This document shows positions 55,402 through 64,000 of a stretch of 64,000 nucleotides of DNA, piece after piece (within the stretch, counting starts at the first letter, position 1; every line of letters starts with the position of its first letter). This DNA is from Streptomyces fradiae. GTDB taxonomy: Bacteria; Actinomycetota; Actinomycetes; Streptomycetales; Streptomycetaceae. The translations under genes and the position numbers were made by a program. The DNA lies in the NCBI RefSeq assembly GCF_041270065.1, contig NZ_CP065958.1, positions 7,130,001-7,194,000 of the forward strand. The letters run 5' to 3'. The notes below the pieces were generated by a model. The model was not told the DNA's origin. It did not search any database and saw nothing but the letters and a program-made list of their open reading frames with translations.

Positions 55402-56026
55402 CGGAGCGGACCTCCACCTCGACAAGGCGTCGGTCGCCAAGTTCACCAAGGGCGTGGGCACGACGATCGACGAGCTCGGCGACCTGGGCGGCGCGACCGG
55501 CTCGGTCATGGGCAAGGGCTTCTCCGAGCTGTCGATGACCGGCATGGAGGCCGGTCACCACGGCCTGGCCGTGGACTTCGAGGACTTCTGCGAGCGCTGG
55601 GAGTGGGGCGTGCGTGCCCTGGTGCGCGACGCGAGCCAGCTGGCGAACCGGCTGGGCCTCGCGGCGGGCACGCAGTGGGAGCACGACCAGTACATCGCGG
55701 GCACGCTCAAGGTGGGCGCCAACTCGCTCATGGGCGGCAATCCGCACGCGAGCGAGGAGGAGATCGCCCAGCAGGGCTGGGGCGACATCTTCACCCCGGA
55801 CTATCTGAACCCGGACTACAGCGCCGAGTCCTTCCAGAAGGCCGGCGACGAGATGGCGCAGACCTGGAAGGACACCGGGCGCACGGTGCTCACCGAGGGC
55901 CAGGGCGGGCAGCGCTCGCGCATCCTCAACGAGCTGCTCGGCGTGGACGAGAACGAGTGGAACCAGGCGCTCGACGACACCTTCGGCCCCTCGCCGGAGG
56001 AACGCGCGCAGCAGCAGGACCAGTAG
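55388..56026 (+). CDS. WXG-like helical protein of the RHS operon
   Basis: 212 residues from an ATG inside the SseB-like gene. The first 90 residues are predicted helices with a hairpin centred on FEDFCERWEWGVRALVRDASQLA, resembling ESX-type WXG100-like secretion modules. The C-terminal half has QQGWGDIFTPDYLNPDYSAESFQ and an acidic, Gln-rich tail. It probably helps export or chaperone the RHS protein encoded 50 bp downstream. Confidence 0.75.
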   Translation: MSGGDGADLHLDKASVAKFTKGVGTTIDELGDLGGATGSVMGKGFSELSMTGMEAGHHGLAVDFEDFCERWEWGVRALVRDASQLANRLGLAAGTQWEHDQYIAGTLKVGANSLMGGNPHASEEEIAQQGWGDIFTPDYLNPDYSAESFQKAGDEMAQTWKDTGRTVLTEGQGGQRSRILNELLGVDENEWNQALDDTFGPSPEERAQQQDQ

Positions 56027-56076
56027 GAGCAGTAGGGCAAGTGGGACCGGTAGGACGTCTTCGGGGGTAATTGACG

Positions 56077-59000
56077 GTGGGCATCGGGGACTTCATCAGC
56101 GACATCACCCCGGACGTGGTCGAGGACGCGGTCGAGGACGGCGTCGAGTGGGTCGGCAACCGGGTCGAGGACGCGGGCAACTGGACCGCCGACCGGCTCG
56201 AGGACGTGGGCTGGGAGTCCGGCGCGGACTGGGTGCGCGAGCAGTCCCGCTCGGTCGCCAACCGGCTGGGCGCCGAGGTCGACGAGATGGACCTCGGGCA
56301 GACCGACGACAAGACGAAACTGATCTACGGCAGCGCCGACAAGATCAACGCGACGGCGACCAGGCTGCGGGCCTTCCAGAAGGCCTTCGACGACGCCGGC
56401 GGCGGCCTGAAGGGCCTGGACGCGGGGGAGATGAAGGGTGCGACGGCCGACGCGCTGCGCACCGCCGTCGGCACCCAGCCGCCGAAGTGGTTCACCGCCT
56501 CCGACGCGTGCGAGAAGGCCGCCGGCGCGGTGGAGTCGTTCGCGGACACCGTGACCTGGGCGCAGGGCCAGGCCCAGACCGCGATCGACAAGTGGAAGGA
56601 GGGCACCAAGGCGTCGGAGGACGCGGCCGACGCGCACAAGAAGAAGGTCGAGGACTACAACAACGCCGTCGAGCGGTTCAACAGCCAGCCCGCCGACAAG
56701 CAGGACCGGTCGACCATCCCGCCCAGGCCCGGCGAGACCTTCGACGACCCGGGCAAGAAGCTGATGAAGGAGGCGCAGGACATCCTCGCCGAGGCCCGCA
56801 AGCAGCGGAACTCGGCCGCTGAGACCGCGCGTTCGGCGGTACGGGCGGCGCGTGACATGGCGCCGGAGAAGCCCTCGTACTCCGAGCAGCTGCGCGACGG
56901 GGCCGAAGAGCTGCAGATCATGGGCGACCATGTCGGCGGCGGCATCATCAAGGGCACCGCGGGCATCGTGAACTTCGTCCGCTCGGTCAACCCGATGGAC
57001 CCGTACAACCTCACCCATCCCGCCGAGTACGCGATGTCCCTGAACAGCCTCGCCGCCGGTCTCGTCGTCGCCGCGAACGACCCGGTCGGCACCGGCACGC
57101 AGATGGTCAAGGACTTCATGAAGGACCCGGCCGAGGGCTTCGGCCGGCTGATCCCCGACCTGGCGCTGACCGCCGCCACCGGAGGCGGCGGCGCGGCCGT
57201 GAAGGGCATCCGGATCGCCGAGGACGCCGCCGACGCCGCCCGTCTGCGCAGGCTCGTCGACGACGCCCCCGACGGCACCCACAAGCGCCCCGACGACGAT
57301 CGCTGCACCGACGGCACCGACCCGGTCGACCTCGCCACCGGCCGCATGTTCCTGCCGCAGACCGATGTGGAGATCCCCGGCATCCTGCCGCTGGTGTTCT
57401 CCCGGCGCACCGAGTCCGGCACGGCGACCGGCCGCTTCCTCGGCGCCGCCTGGTCGTCCACGGTCGACGAACGCCTGGAGATCGACGCTGTTGGCGTCCT
57501 CCACGTCACCGCCGACGGCCTCCTCGTCTCGTATCCGCACCCCGTCCCGGGCGTCCCGACCCACCCCGGCCGGGGCCGGATCCGCCGCGTCCTCGCCCGC
57601 GAGGCCGACGGCGACTACACGCTCGCCGACCCCGACACCGGCCTCGTGCGCCGCTTCGCCGCCCCGGCGGGCGCCGAACCCGGCGGCGACGGCACCGCCT
57701 GGCTGTCAGGCCTCACCGAGCGCAACGGCCACACCGTCACCGTCGACCGCGCCGACGACGGCCTGCCCCTGGCCCTCGCCCACTCCGCCGGCCACCGCCT
57801 GACCCTCACCACCGACGACGGCCGGATCACCGCGCTCGCGCTCGCCGGTGCGGGCCCGGGCGGCACGGACCTGCCCCTCATGGCGTACGGCTACGAGGAC
57901 GGCGAACTGACCACCGTCACCCGCCCGTCCGGCGCCGCCACCGCCTTCCAGTACGACGAACGCCGACGGGTCATCGCCTGGACCGACTCCAACGGGCACC
58001 GCTACGACTACGCCTACGACGACCGGGACCGCGTCGTCGCCGAGGGCGGCGCCGCCGGACACGTCCAGCTCACCCTCGCGTACACCGAGCCCGACGCCGC
58101 CACCGGCCACCGCACCACCACCTTGACCACCGCCGGCGGCGCCGTCACCCGGCACCTCGTCGGCCCCGGCTGCGAGATCCTCGCCACCGTCGACGCCCTC
58201 GGCCACACCACCCGCTACCGCCACGACCCCGACGGCAACGTCCTCTCCCGGACCGATCCGCTGGGCGCCACCACCACCTTCGGCTACGACGACGAGGGCC
58301 GGCTCGTCTCCGCGGTGCGCGCCGACGGGGCCGAACTGCGCTTCGTACGCGGCCCGTTCGGGCTGCCCACCGAGGTCGTCGCCGCCGACGGGGCCCGGAC
58401 GACCTACGCGTACGACGAGCGCGGCAACCGTACTGCCGTCACCGACCCCACCGGCAACACCACCCACTCCGCCTACGACGAGGCCGGGCGGCTCACCTCC
58501 GTCACCGACGCCCTCGGCCGCACCACCCGCGTGGTCTGCGACGCGGCCGGCCGGGTCGTGGCCGTGACCGAACCGACCGGCGCGACCACCCGCACCGAAC
58601 GGGACTCCCTCGGACGCCAGTTGCGCGTCACCGACCCGGCGGGCGGTGTCACCGAGCTGGAGTGGACCGCCGACGGACAGCTCGCCCGGCGCACCGACCC
58701 CGGCGGCGCCACGCGGACCTGGACCTACGACGGCGAGGGCAACTGCCTCACCGAGACCGACCCGTTGGGCGCCGTCACCCGCTACGAGTACGGCCCCATG
58801 GACCTCCCGGTCGCCACCACCCGCCCGGACGGCACCCGCCACACCTTCGAGCACGACCGCGACATGCGGCTCACCCGGGTCACCAACCCCCAGGGGCTGA
58901 CCTGGAGTTACGCCTACGACGCGGTCGGCAACGTGCGGTCCGAGACCGACTTCGACGGCCGCACCCTCACCTACCGGACCGACGCCGCCGGCCGCCTCGC

Positions 59001-60867
59001 CGAACGCGTCGACGCGCTCGGCGGCACCATCGCCTTCACCCGCGACCCGCTCGGCCAGGTGGTGCGCAAGAACGTCGACGGCCGGACGACCACCTACGCG
59101 TACGACCGGGCCGGACGCCTCCTCGAAGCGGCCGGCCCGGACACCGAACTGCGCTACCAGTACGACCGCGCCGGCCGGGTCAAGACCGAACTCGTCGACG
59201 GCCGCCCCATCGTCTACGCCTACGACGACCTGGGCCGCCGGATCCGCCGCACCACCCCGACCGGCCACATCACCTCGTACGCCTTCGACGATGACGGACT
59301 CCCGCAGCGCCTCACCACCGGCGGCCGGTCGGTCGCCTTCGCCCACGACGCCGACGGACGGGAACTGGCCCGGGTCTTCGACGGCAGCCTCACCCTGGCC
59401 TCCGCCTGGGACGAGCACGGCCGCCTCGCCGCCCAGCACATCACCGCCGGCCCCCGCGCCGTCAACAGCCGGGCCTACGCCTACCGCGCCGACGGACGCC
59501 TGGCGGGCATCACCGACGGCCTGTCGGGCAACCGCCGCTTCGACCTCGACCCGCTCGGCCGGATCACCGCCGTGCACGCCGCCGGCTGGACCGAGCGGTA
59601 CGCGTACGACGAGGCAGGCAACCAGACGGCCGCCGACTGGCCGGAAACCCACCCCGGCCACGAGGCGACCGGCCCGCGCGCCTATTCCGGCACCTCGGTC
59701 ATCCGCGCCGGCGGCGTCCGCTTCGAGCACGACGCCCTCGGCCGGATCACCCTGCGCCAGAAGACCCGCCTCTCCCGCAAGCCCGACACGTGGCGCTACA
59801 CCTGGGACACCGAGAACCGCCTCACCGCCGTCACCACTCCCGACGGCACCCGCTGGCGCTACCGCTACGACCCGCTGGGGCGCCGCACCGCCAAGCAGCG
59901 CCTCGCCGCCGCTGCCGGCGACACCGACACCGATACCGACACGGTCGTCGAGGAGGTCCGCTTCACCTGGGACGGCCTCACCCTCTGCGAACAGACCACC
60001 CACCGGCCCGACAGCCCCCACACCGTCGCGCTGACCTGGGACCACCGCGACGTCGTCCCGCTCGCCCAGACCGAACGCATCCTCACCGCCGACGAGCGGC
60101 AGGACGAGATCGACCGCCGCTTCTTCGCCATCGCCACCGACCTCGTGGGCACCCCCACCGAACTCGTCGACGAGACCGGCACCGTCGCCTGGCACACCCG
60201 CAGCACCCTCTGGGGCACCACCGCCTGGTCCCGCGACAGCAGCGCCTACACCCCGCTGCGCTTCCCCGGCCAGTACTACGACCCCGAGACCGGCCTCCAC
60301 TACAACCTCTTCCGCCACTACGACCCCGAGACCGCCCGCTACGCCTCCCCGGACCCCCTCGGCCTCGCCCCGGCCCCCAACCCCGTCGGCTACGTCGACA
60401 ACCCGTACGCGGGCTGCGACCCGCTGGGCCTGGCGCCCGACTGCAAGGAGGAGAAGGCCAAGAAGCGGGCGATCAAGGCCGCCGACGGTGTCATCGAACG
60501 GGCCGAGGACGGCAAGCTCCGCAAGCACCCCGACTACCACGGCGACACCATGCACGGCTTCACCGACGAACGGGTCCTGGAGATCCTCAAGAAGCCGGAC
60601 GCCGTGTACCAGTCGACGGGCGGCTCCGGAAACCTGATCTTCCGGCAGGGCGAGGACGTCGTCGTCACCAAGGGCGTCGGTTCGCAGGCCGGCCAGGCCA
60701 TCACGGCCTACGGACCCTCCGGCGTCCTCGGCGAATCCGGCGCGACGGCGGTCGGCAACGGCGCCAAGGCCACCGACATCGGCCGGCCCATCACCCACGA
60801 GGACATCGTGGAGGGCAGGATTCCCGGCAAGAACGGCAACATGCCCCCGGCGGTACAGATCAAATGA
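56077..60867 (+). CDS. RHS-repeat polymorphic toxin
   Basis: About 1596 residues from the GTG at 56077 (GGGGG 8 bp upstream; TTG at 56071 is an alternative). A helical, WXG-like N-terminus (1-270) precedes a hydrophobic Ala/Gly stretch, a DUF6531 domain (DPVDLATGRMFLPQTDVEIPG near 415), about 25 YD/RHS repeats, and the RHS core ending YDPETARYASPDPLGL. After NPYAGCDPLGL a variable C-terminal domain of about 145 residues begins, with HGFTDERVLEILKKPDAVY and KGVGSQAGQAITAYGPSG. That domain recalls BECR-fold RNases, but I cannot assign it. The immunity candidate overlaps its stop. Confidence 0.93.
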   Translation: MGIGDFISDITPDVVEDAVEDGVEWVGNRVEDAGNWTADRLEDVGWESGADWVREQSRSVANRLGAEVDEMDLGQTDDKTKLIYGSADKINATATRLRAFQKAFDDAGGGLKGLDAGEMKGATADALRTAVGTQPPKWFTASDACEKAAGAVESFADTVTWAQGQAQTAIDKWKEGTKASEDAADAHKKKVEDYNNAVERFNSQPADKQDRSTIPPRPGETFDDPGKKLMKEAQDILAEARKQRNSAAETARSAVRAARDMAPEKPSYSEQLRDGAEELQIMGDHVGGGIIKGTAGIVNFVRSVNPMDPYNLTHPAEYAMSLNSLAAGLVVAANDPVGTGTQMVKDFMKDPAEGFGRLIPDLALTAATGGGGAAVKGIRIAEDAADAARLRRLVDDAPDGTHKRPDDDRCTDGTDPVDLATGRMFLPQTDVEIPGILPLVFSRRTESGTATGRFLGAAWSSTVDERLEIDAVGVLHVTADGLLVSYPHPVPGVPTHPGRGRIRRVLAREADGDYTLADPDTGLVRRFAAPAGAEPGGDGTAWLSGLTERNGHTVTVDRADDGLPLALAHSAGHRLTLTTDDGRITALALAGAGPGGTDLPLMAYGYEDGELTTVTRPSGAATAFQYDERRRVIAWTDSNGHRYDYAYDDRDRVVAEGGAAGHVQLTLAYTEPDAATGHRTTTLTTAGGAVTRHLVGPGCEILATVDALGHTTRYRHDPDGNVLSRTDPLGATTTFGYDDEGRLVSAVRADGAELRFVRGPFGLPTEVVAADGARTTYAYDERGNRTAVTDPTGNTTHSAYDEAGRLTSVTDALGRTTRVVCDAAGRVVAVTEPTGATTRTERDSLGRQLRVTDPAGGVTELEWTADGQLARRTDPGGATRTWTYDGEGNCLTETDPLGAVTRYEYGPMDLPVATTRPDGTRHTFEHDRDMRLTRVTNPQGLTWSYAYDAVGNVRSETDFDGRTLTYRTDAAGRLAERVDALGGTIAFTRDPLGQVVRKNVDGRTTTYAYDRAGRLLEAAGPDTELRYQYDRAGRVKTELVDGRPIVYAYDDLGRRIRRTTPTGHITSYAFDDDGLPQRLTTGGRSVAFAHDADGRELARVFDGSLTLASAWDEHGRLAAQHITAGPRAVNSRAYAYRADGRLAGITDGLSGNRRFDLDPLGRITAVHAAGWTERYAYDEAGNQTAADWPETHPGHEATGPRAYSGTSVIRAGGVRFEHDALGRITLRQKTRLSRKPDTWRYTWDTENRLTAVTTPDGTRWRYRYDPLGRRTAKQRLAAAAGDTDTDTDTVVEEVRFTWDGLTLCEQTTHRPDSPHTVALTWDHRDVVPLAQTERILTADERQDEIDRRFFAIATDLVGTPTELVDETGTVAWHTRSTLWGTTAWSRDSSAYTPLRFPGQYYDPETGLHYNLFRHYDPETARYASPDPLGLAPAPNPVGYVDNPYAGCDPLGLAPDCKEEKAKKRAIKAADGVIERAEDGKLRKHPDYHGDTMHGFTDERVLEILKKPDAVYQSTGGSGNLIFRQGEDVVVTKGVGSQAGQAITAYGPSGVLGESGATAVGNGAKATDIGRPITHEDIVEGRIPGKNGNMPPAVQIK

Positions 60868-61649
60868 CGAGGCACCAGATGCACGTGACCCTGAACGACG
60901 GCTGGACCGCGACGGTGACGGACACCCCGCTGTCTCCCACCCCCCGCCTGGGGACCGGCTCCGTGGTCGTCGGCCCCTACACGGACCGGGAGGAGCGCGA
61001 GCGGTTCTTCTTCTCGGCCACGTTCGGCAGCATGCACTTCCTCTGGGACACCCCCGACATCCTCCGCTTCGACAAGGAGAGCCGGGACCTGGTCGCGGTG
61101 GAGCTCCAACTCCCCTACACCTCGGCGTACGCGGAGACCACCACGCGGCTCCCCGTCCTGCCCGAGATCCGCCCCGGCGGACTGCGCGCGGACGAGGCCA
61201 AGGACTGCCACCTGGAGATGTGCACGGCCCTGTGCCGTACCCCCGGAGACGCCGAGCTGATCTGCCTGCGGGACCTCGACGTCCTCGACACCCCGCTGGA
61301 CGCACGGATCGGCATCGCCCCCGACCTGACCCTCCTCCTTCAGCAGGGCACCGTCGTCGGCTGGACCCTGACCGACCCCGCCCGCCACCTGACCACCGGC
61401 TACGCCGCCCCCGACCCGGCCCCGCCCGCCGCCGCCACCCGTCGCCTCTTCAGCGACTGCGTCGACCTGGTCACCCAGCCCCTCTTCGACGACATCACCG
61501 ACGGCGACCCGGCCGCCCTCGCCCGCCTCCGGGCCGCCGACGAGGCCCTGCGCGCCCAGACCGAGGACCGCGCCCGGGCCGACGCCCTCCTGGAGCTGAT
61601 CTCGAACACGGTGGAGGACTACGGCGACTGGCACGCCGAGTCACCGTGA
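60864..61649 (+). CDS. Probable immunity protein for the RHS toxin
   Basis: 261 residues from an ATG overlapping the RHS stop (ATGA); an ATG at 60879 with GAGG 7 bp upstream is an alternative. The protein is acidic and cytosolic with mixed alpha/beta character (FFFSATFGSMHFLWDTPDI, LRDLDVLDTPLDARIGIAPD). I recognise no family. Its position directly after a polymorphic toxin C-terminus is the standard place for a cognate immunity gene. Confidence 0.75.
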   Translation: MTRHQMHVTLNDGWTATVTDTPLSPTPRLGTGSVVVGPYTDREERERFFFSATFGSMHFLWDTPDILRFDKESRDLVAVELQLPYTSAYAETTTRLPVLPEIRPGGLRADEAKDCHLEMCTALCRTPGDAELICLRDLDVLDTPLDARIGIAPDLTLLLQQGTVVGWTLTDPARHLTTGYAAPDPAPPAAATRRLFSDCVDLVTQPLFDDITDGDPAALARLRAADEALRAQTEDRARADALLELISNTVEDYGDWHAESP

Positions 61650-61653
61650 CGCA

Positions 61654-62784
61654 TCACGTCTCCGGACCGCGCAGTGCGTGGCGCTGGACGAGCCGGGTGA
61701 TGTCACGTGCGGTGATGATGCCCACCAGAAGTCCGGCCTCGACGACGAGGATCCGCAGGCCGCCTCTGCTCGGGCGCGCCTTGTCGAGGACGTCGTCCAG
61801 GAAGGCGTCGGGCGCACAGGTGGTGCACTGAGCGAGCGGGGTCGCGACGTCCCGTACCCGCGAGGTCCCGCGCTGCTCCGCGGGGATCCTGGCGAACTGC
61901 GACAGGTCGACCAGGCCGCTGGGGCGGCCTTCCAGGTCGAGCAGGGGCAGGGCGGAATGGCGGGCCCGCATCGCCACGTCGTCGACACAGCGCTCCACGG
62001 TGAGCCAGTCGGGACAGGTCTCCACGGGGCTCGACATGGCCTCGGAGGCCCGTACGCCGTGCAGGGCCGCCGCCATTCCCGCCTGGCGGCGCTCCATGTT
62101 GGCGACGACAAGGACGAAGAAACCGATGAGCATCGACCAGAGGCCGCCCGGCGCGCCGCGCAGCACGAGCACCCAGCCCCCGGCGATCAGCAGGAAGCCC
62201 AGCACCTGGCCGCTGCGTGCGGCCGCCCGTTCGGCCCGGTCCCGGTCTCCGGTGCGCCACCAGATCACGGACTGCACCACACGCCCGCCGTCAAGGGGCG
62301 CGGCGGGCAGCAGATTGAACACTCCGAGCAGGAAGTTCACCCACGCCAGCCACACCAGGACCGCCGCGGGCACCGCCCAGCCGAACAGCGCGTCCAGCCC
62401 GATGCCCACGCCCAGCGCCGCTCCGCCGATGACCAGACTCGTCAGCGGCCCGCCGGCGGCCACCACGAAGGCCGCGCCGGCCGTACGCGGCTTCCCCATC
62501 TGGGTCACCCCGCCCAGCGCCCACAGGGTGACGTCCTGGACGGGGATGTCCCTCCGCCGGGCGAGGACGGCGTGCGCGGCCTCATGGGCGAGCAGGCTCC
62601 CGACGAGCAGCAGGGCCCCGACAAGCCCGGCGAGCGTGTACACGGCGCTGGACCGGCCCGGCAGCCAGGCGGGCAGCGTCTGCGCCCCCAGGCTGTAGCC
62701 GAAGAGGCCGACGAGCAGGGGCACCGACCAGTGGATGCGCAGCGGTACGCCGAGCACGTGTCCGATCCGCACCGAGCCGTTCAT
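61654..62784 (-). CDS. Site-2 protease (M50 family) with CBS domains
   Basis: 376 residues. Six membrane helices are predicted; the zinc motif HEAAH lies in SLLAHEAAHAVLA and the second ligand region is FNLLPAAPLDGGRV, the LDG motif. The C-terminal 125 residues form two CBS repeats (ASEAMSSPVETCPDWLTVE, VGIITARDITRLV), which bind adenosine nucleotides and may gate cleavage of membrane substrates. It starts 5 bp after the aconitase stop and is probably co-transcribed with it. Confidence 0.93.
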   Translation of the reverse strand: MNGSVRIGHVLGVPLRIHWSVPLLVGLFGYSLGAQTLPAWLPGRSSAVYTLAGLVGALLLVGSLLAHEAAHAVLARRRDIPVQDVTLWALGGVTQMGKPRTAGAAFVVAAGGPLTSLVIGGAALGVGIGLDALFGWAVPAAVLVWLAWVNFLLGVFNLLPAAPLDGGRVVQSVIWWRTGDRDRAERAAARSGQVLGFLLIAGGWVLVLRGAPGGLWSMLIGFFVLVVANMERRQAGMAAALHGVRASEAMSSPVETCPDWLTVERCVDDVAMRARHSALPLLDLEGRPSGLVDLSQFARIPAEQRGTSRVRDVATPLAQCTTCAPDAFLDDVLDKARPSRGGLRILVVEAGLLVGIITARDITRLVQRHALRGPET

Positions 62785-62789
62785 CGCCG

Positions 62790-64000
62790 TCAGCCGGTCG
62801 TGGGTGCCGACCGGCGCGCCGCCACGGCCGGGATGACGCCGCCCGCGAGGACGGCGGTCCGCCGGCGTGCGGTGAGGTGGTGGGTGACGCGGTAGTCCTC
62901 GTCCTTGGTGGTGTTGTGCACCAGCAGAGGAGCGTCCTGGGCGTCGCCGAGTCGGCTGCGCAGACCGGTGAGGCGCAGTTCGTCGCCCTGGCTGATCCGG
63001 TCGTAGTCCGCCGGGTCGGTGAATTCGAGGGGGAGGACGCCGTAGTTGGCGAGGTTCTGCCAGTGGATGCGGGCGTACGAGCGGGCGAGTACGGCGCGCA
63101 GGCCGAGCAGGCGGGGCGTGATCGCCGCGTGCTCCCGGGAGGAGCCCTGGCCGTAGTTGTCGCCCGCGACGACGAGGTGGGCCCCGGTGCGCCGGGCGCG
63201 CTCGGGGTAGTCGGGATCGACGCGGGTGAAGGTGAAGTCGGCGAGCCTGGGGAGGTTGGAGCGGTAGGGCAGGGCCTTGGCTCCGGCCGGTGAGATCTCG
63301 TCGGTGGAGACGTTGTCGCCGGTCTTGAGCAGCACCGGTCCGTCGAGTGTGTCCGGCAGGGGGTCGAGGTCGGGCAGCGCGGAGATGTTCGGGCCGCGCA
63401 CGAGTTCCACGGCGGCGGAGGTCTCGGCCGGCGGCGGGGGCTCCAGCATCGCGCGGTTGACCGAGGCGTGTTCGGGCAGGTCGAGGTGCGGCGGCGGGAC
63501 GCCCTCACGCAGGGCCCAGGCCCGGGGGTCGGTGATCTCTCCGGTGAGGGCCGAGGCGGTGGCGGTCTCCGGCGAGCAGAGCCATACGGAGTCGTCCGAA
63601 GTCCCGGAACGGCCGGGGAAGTTACGGGGGAAGGTACGGAGGGAGTGGCGGCCGGCGGCGGGGGCCTGGCCCATGCCGATGCAGCCGAGACAGCCGGCCT
63701 GGTGGATCCGGGCCCCGGCGGCGATCAGGTCGAAGACGGCGCCGGTCAGGGTCAGGTCCTGGAGGGTCTCGCGCGAACTGGGGTTGACGTCGAAGCTGAC
63801 CCCGCCGTGGGTCTGGCGGCCCTTCGCCATGGCGGCGGCGACGGCGAAGTCCCGCAGTCCGGGATTGGCGGAGGACCCGATCACCACCTGGCTGATCGGG
63901 GTGCCGGCCGCCTCCCGGACCGGGACGACGTTGCCGGGGGAGGTGGGGGCGGCGATCAGCGGTTCGAGGGCGGACAGGTCGACGACGTCCGTGAGGTCGT
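62790..64000 (-). CDS. Aconitate hydratase, 5'-truncated by the window edge
   Basis: The last 403 residues of an aconitase. GCLGCIGMGQAP holds [4Fe-4S] cysteines; TGDNVSTDEISPAG and GDNYGQGSSREHAA are swivel-domain motifs with the catalytic Ser-Arg. The frame is open to base 64000, so the start lies upstream outside the window. It matches the shorter mitochondrial-like putative aconitase group rather than the 900-residue AcnA of the Streptomyces TCA cycle. It isomerises citrate and isocitrate or a related acid. Confidence 0.92.
   Translation of the reverse strand, partial: DLTDVVDLSALEPLIAAPTSPGNVVPVREAAGTPISQVVIGSSANPGLRDFAVAAAMAKGRQTHGGVSFDVNPSSRETLQDLTLTGAVFDLIAAGARIHQAGCLGCIGMGQAPAAGRHSLRTFPRNFPGRSGTSDDSVWLCSPETATASALTGEITDPRAWALREGVPPPHLDLPEHASVNRAMLEPPPPAETSAAVELVRGPNISALPDLDPLPDTLDGPVLLKTGDNVSTDEISPAGAKALPYRSNLPRLADFTFTRVDPDYPERARRTGAHLVVAGDNYGQGSSREHAAITPRLLGLRAVLARSYARIHWQNLANYGVLPLEFTDPADYDRISQGDELRLTGLRSRLGDAQDAPLLVHNTTKDEDYRVTHHLTARRRTAVLAGGVIPAVAARRSAPTTG

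Noticed and set aside
57900..60350. Repetitive DNA in the RHS gene
   Set aside because: The repetition is degenerate protein YD/RHS repeats, not a DNA repeat array or CRISPR.
57706..61305. A 1199-codon open frame on the minus strand opposite the RHS gene
   Set aside because: It is a mirror of high-GC coding on the plus strand; it lacks domain signatures and an SD, and its composition is Val/Gly/Ala/Arg noise.

Overview
The window is chromosomal DNA from a high-GC actinomycete, almost certainly Streptomyces. Third codon positions are nearly all G or C, GTG and TTG starts are common, and there are an RNase Sa-type secreted ribonuclease, mycothiol-type enzymes, a DmdR/IdeR-type iron box and many stop/start overlaps. 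Nearly every gene has an identifiable frame and coding density is high. I see no rRNA, tRNA, CRISPR array, transposase or replication origin.

Layout. 1-8.6 kb: end of a cytochrome c oxidase subunit I gene, a small membrane protein, a thioesterase, a secreted ribonuclease, an iron box between a DUF2470 gene and an ABC exporter, and a PLP enzyme. 8.7-13.2 kb: an acyl-CoA catabolic operon (MaoC hydratase, acyl-CoA ligase, amidohydrolase, SDR) facing a divergent MarR gene across a palindromic operator. 13.2-15.3 kb: an ATP-grasp-like protein and a LysE exporter. 15.3-26.7 kb: an N-glycan utilisation locus with secreted GH85 endoglycosidase, LacI repressor, sugar ABC importer, GH5_18-type beta-mannosidase and GH38 alpha-mannosidase; two matching LacI-type palindromes link its two arms. 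A ROK regulator follows. 27-39 kb: housekeeping and accessory genes (MacB-type ABC pair, truncated M23 peptidase, WGR protein, DUF350 and HdeD membrane proteins, M20 dipeptidase, DoxX, alcohol dehydrogenase, an orphan opcA).

39-42.7 kb is a minimal RiPP locus. A cytochrome P450 gene overlaps an 18-bp gene encoding the pentapeptide MKYWH, and an identical second copy with its own strong Shine-Dalgarno lies 65 bp further on. This matches the biarylitide-type MxYxH precursor plus P450 architecture. A second P450 coupled to a methyltransferase gene is divergent from it.

45.7-54.8 kb is a tightly coupled four-gene NTPase conflict system of the vWA-MoxR-associated (VMAP) kind: alpha/beta hydrolase, caspase-like VMAP protein, MoxR AAA+ ATPase, and a 1618-residue protein combining a vWA-like module, a STAND NTPase, helical repeats, a cyclase-like domain and a NaeI-like domain that appears to lack catalytic residues. 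55-61.6 kb is an RHS polymorphic-toxin operon: SseB-like protein, WXG-like helical protein, RHS toxin with an unassigned C-terminal domain, and a coupled immunity candidate. The window ends with an M50/CBS protease and a 5'-truncated aconitase gene.
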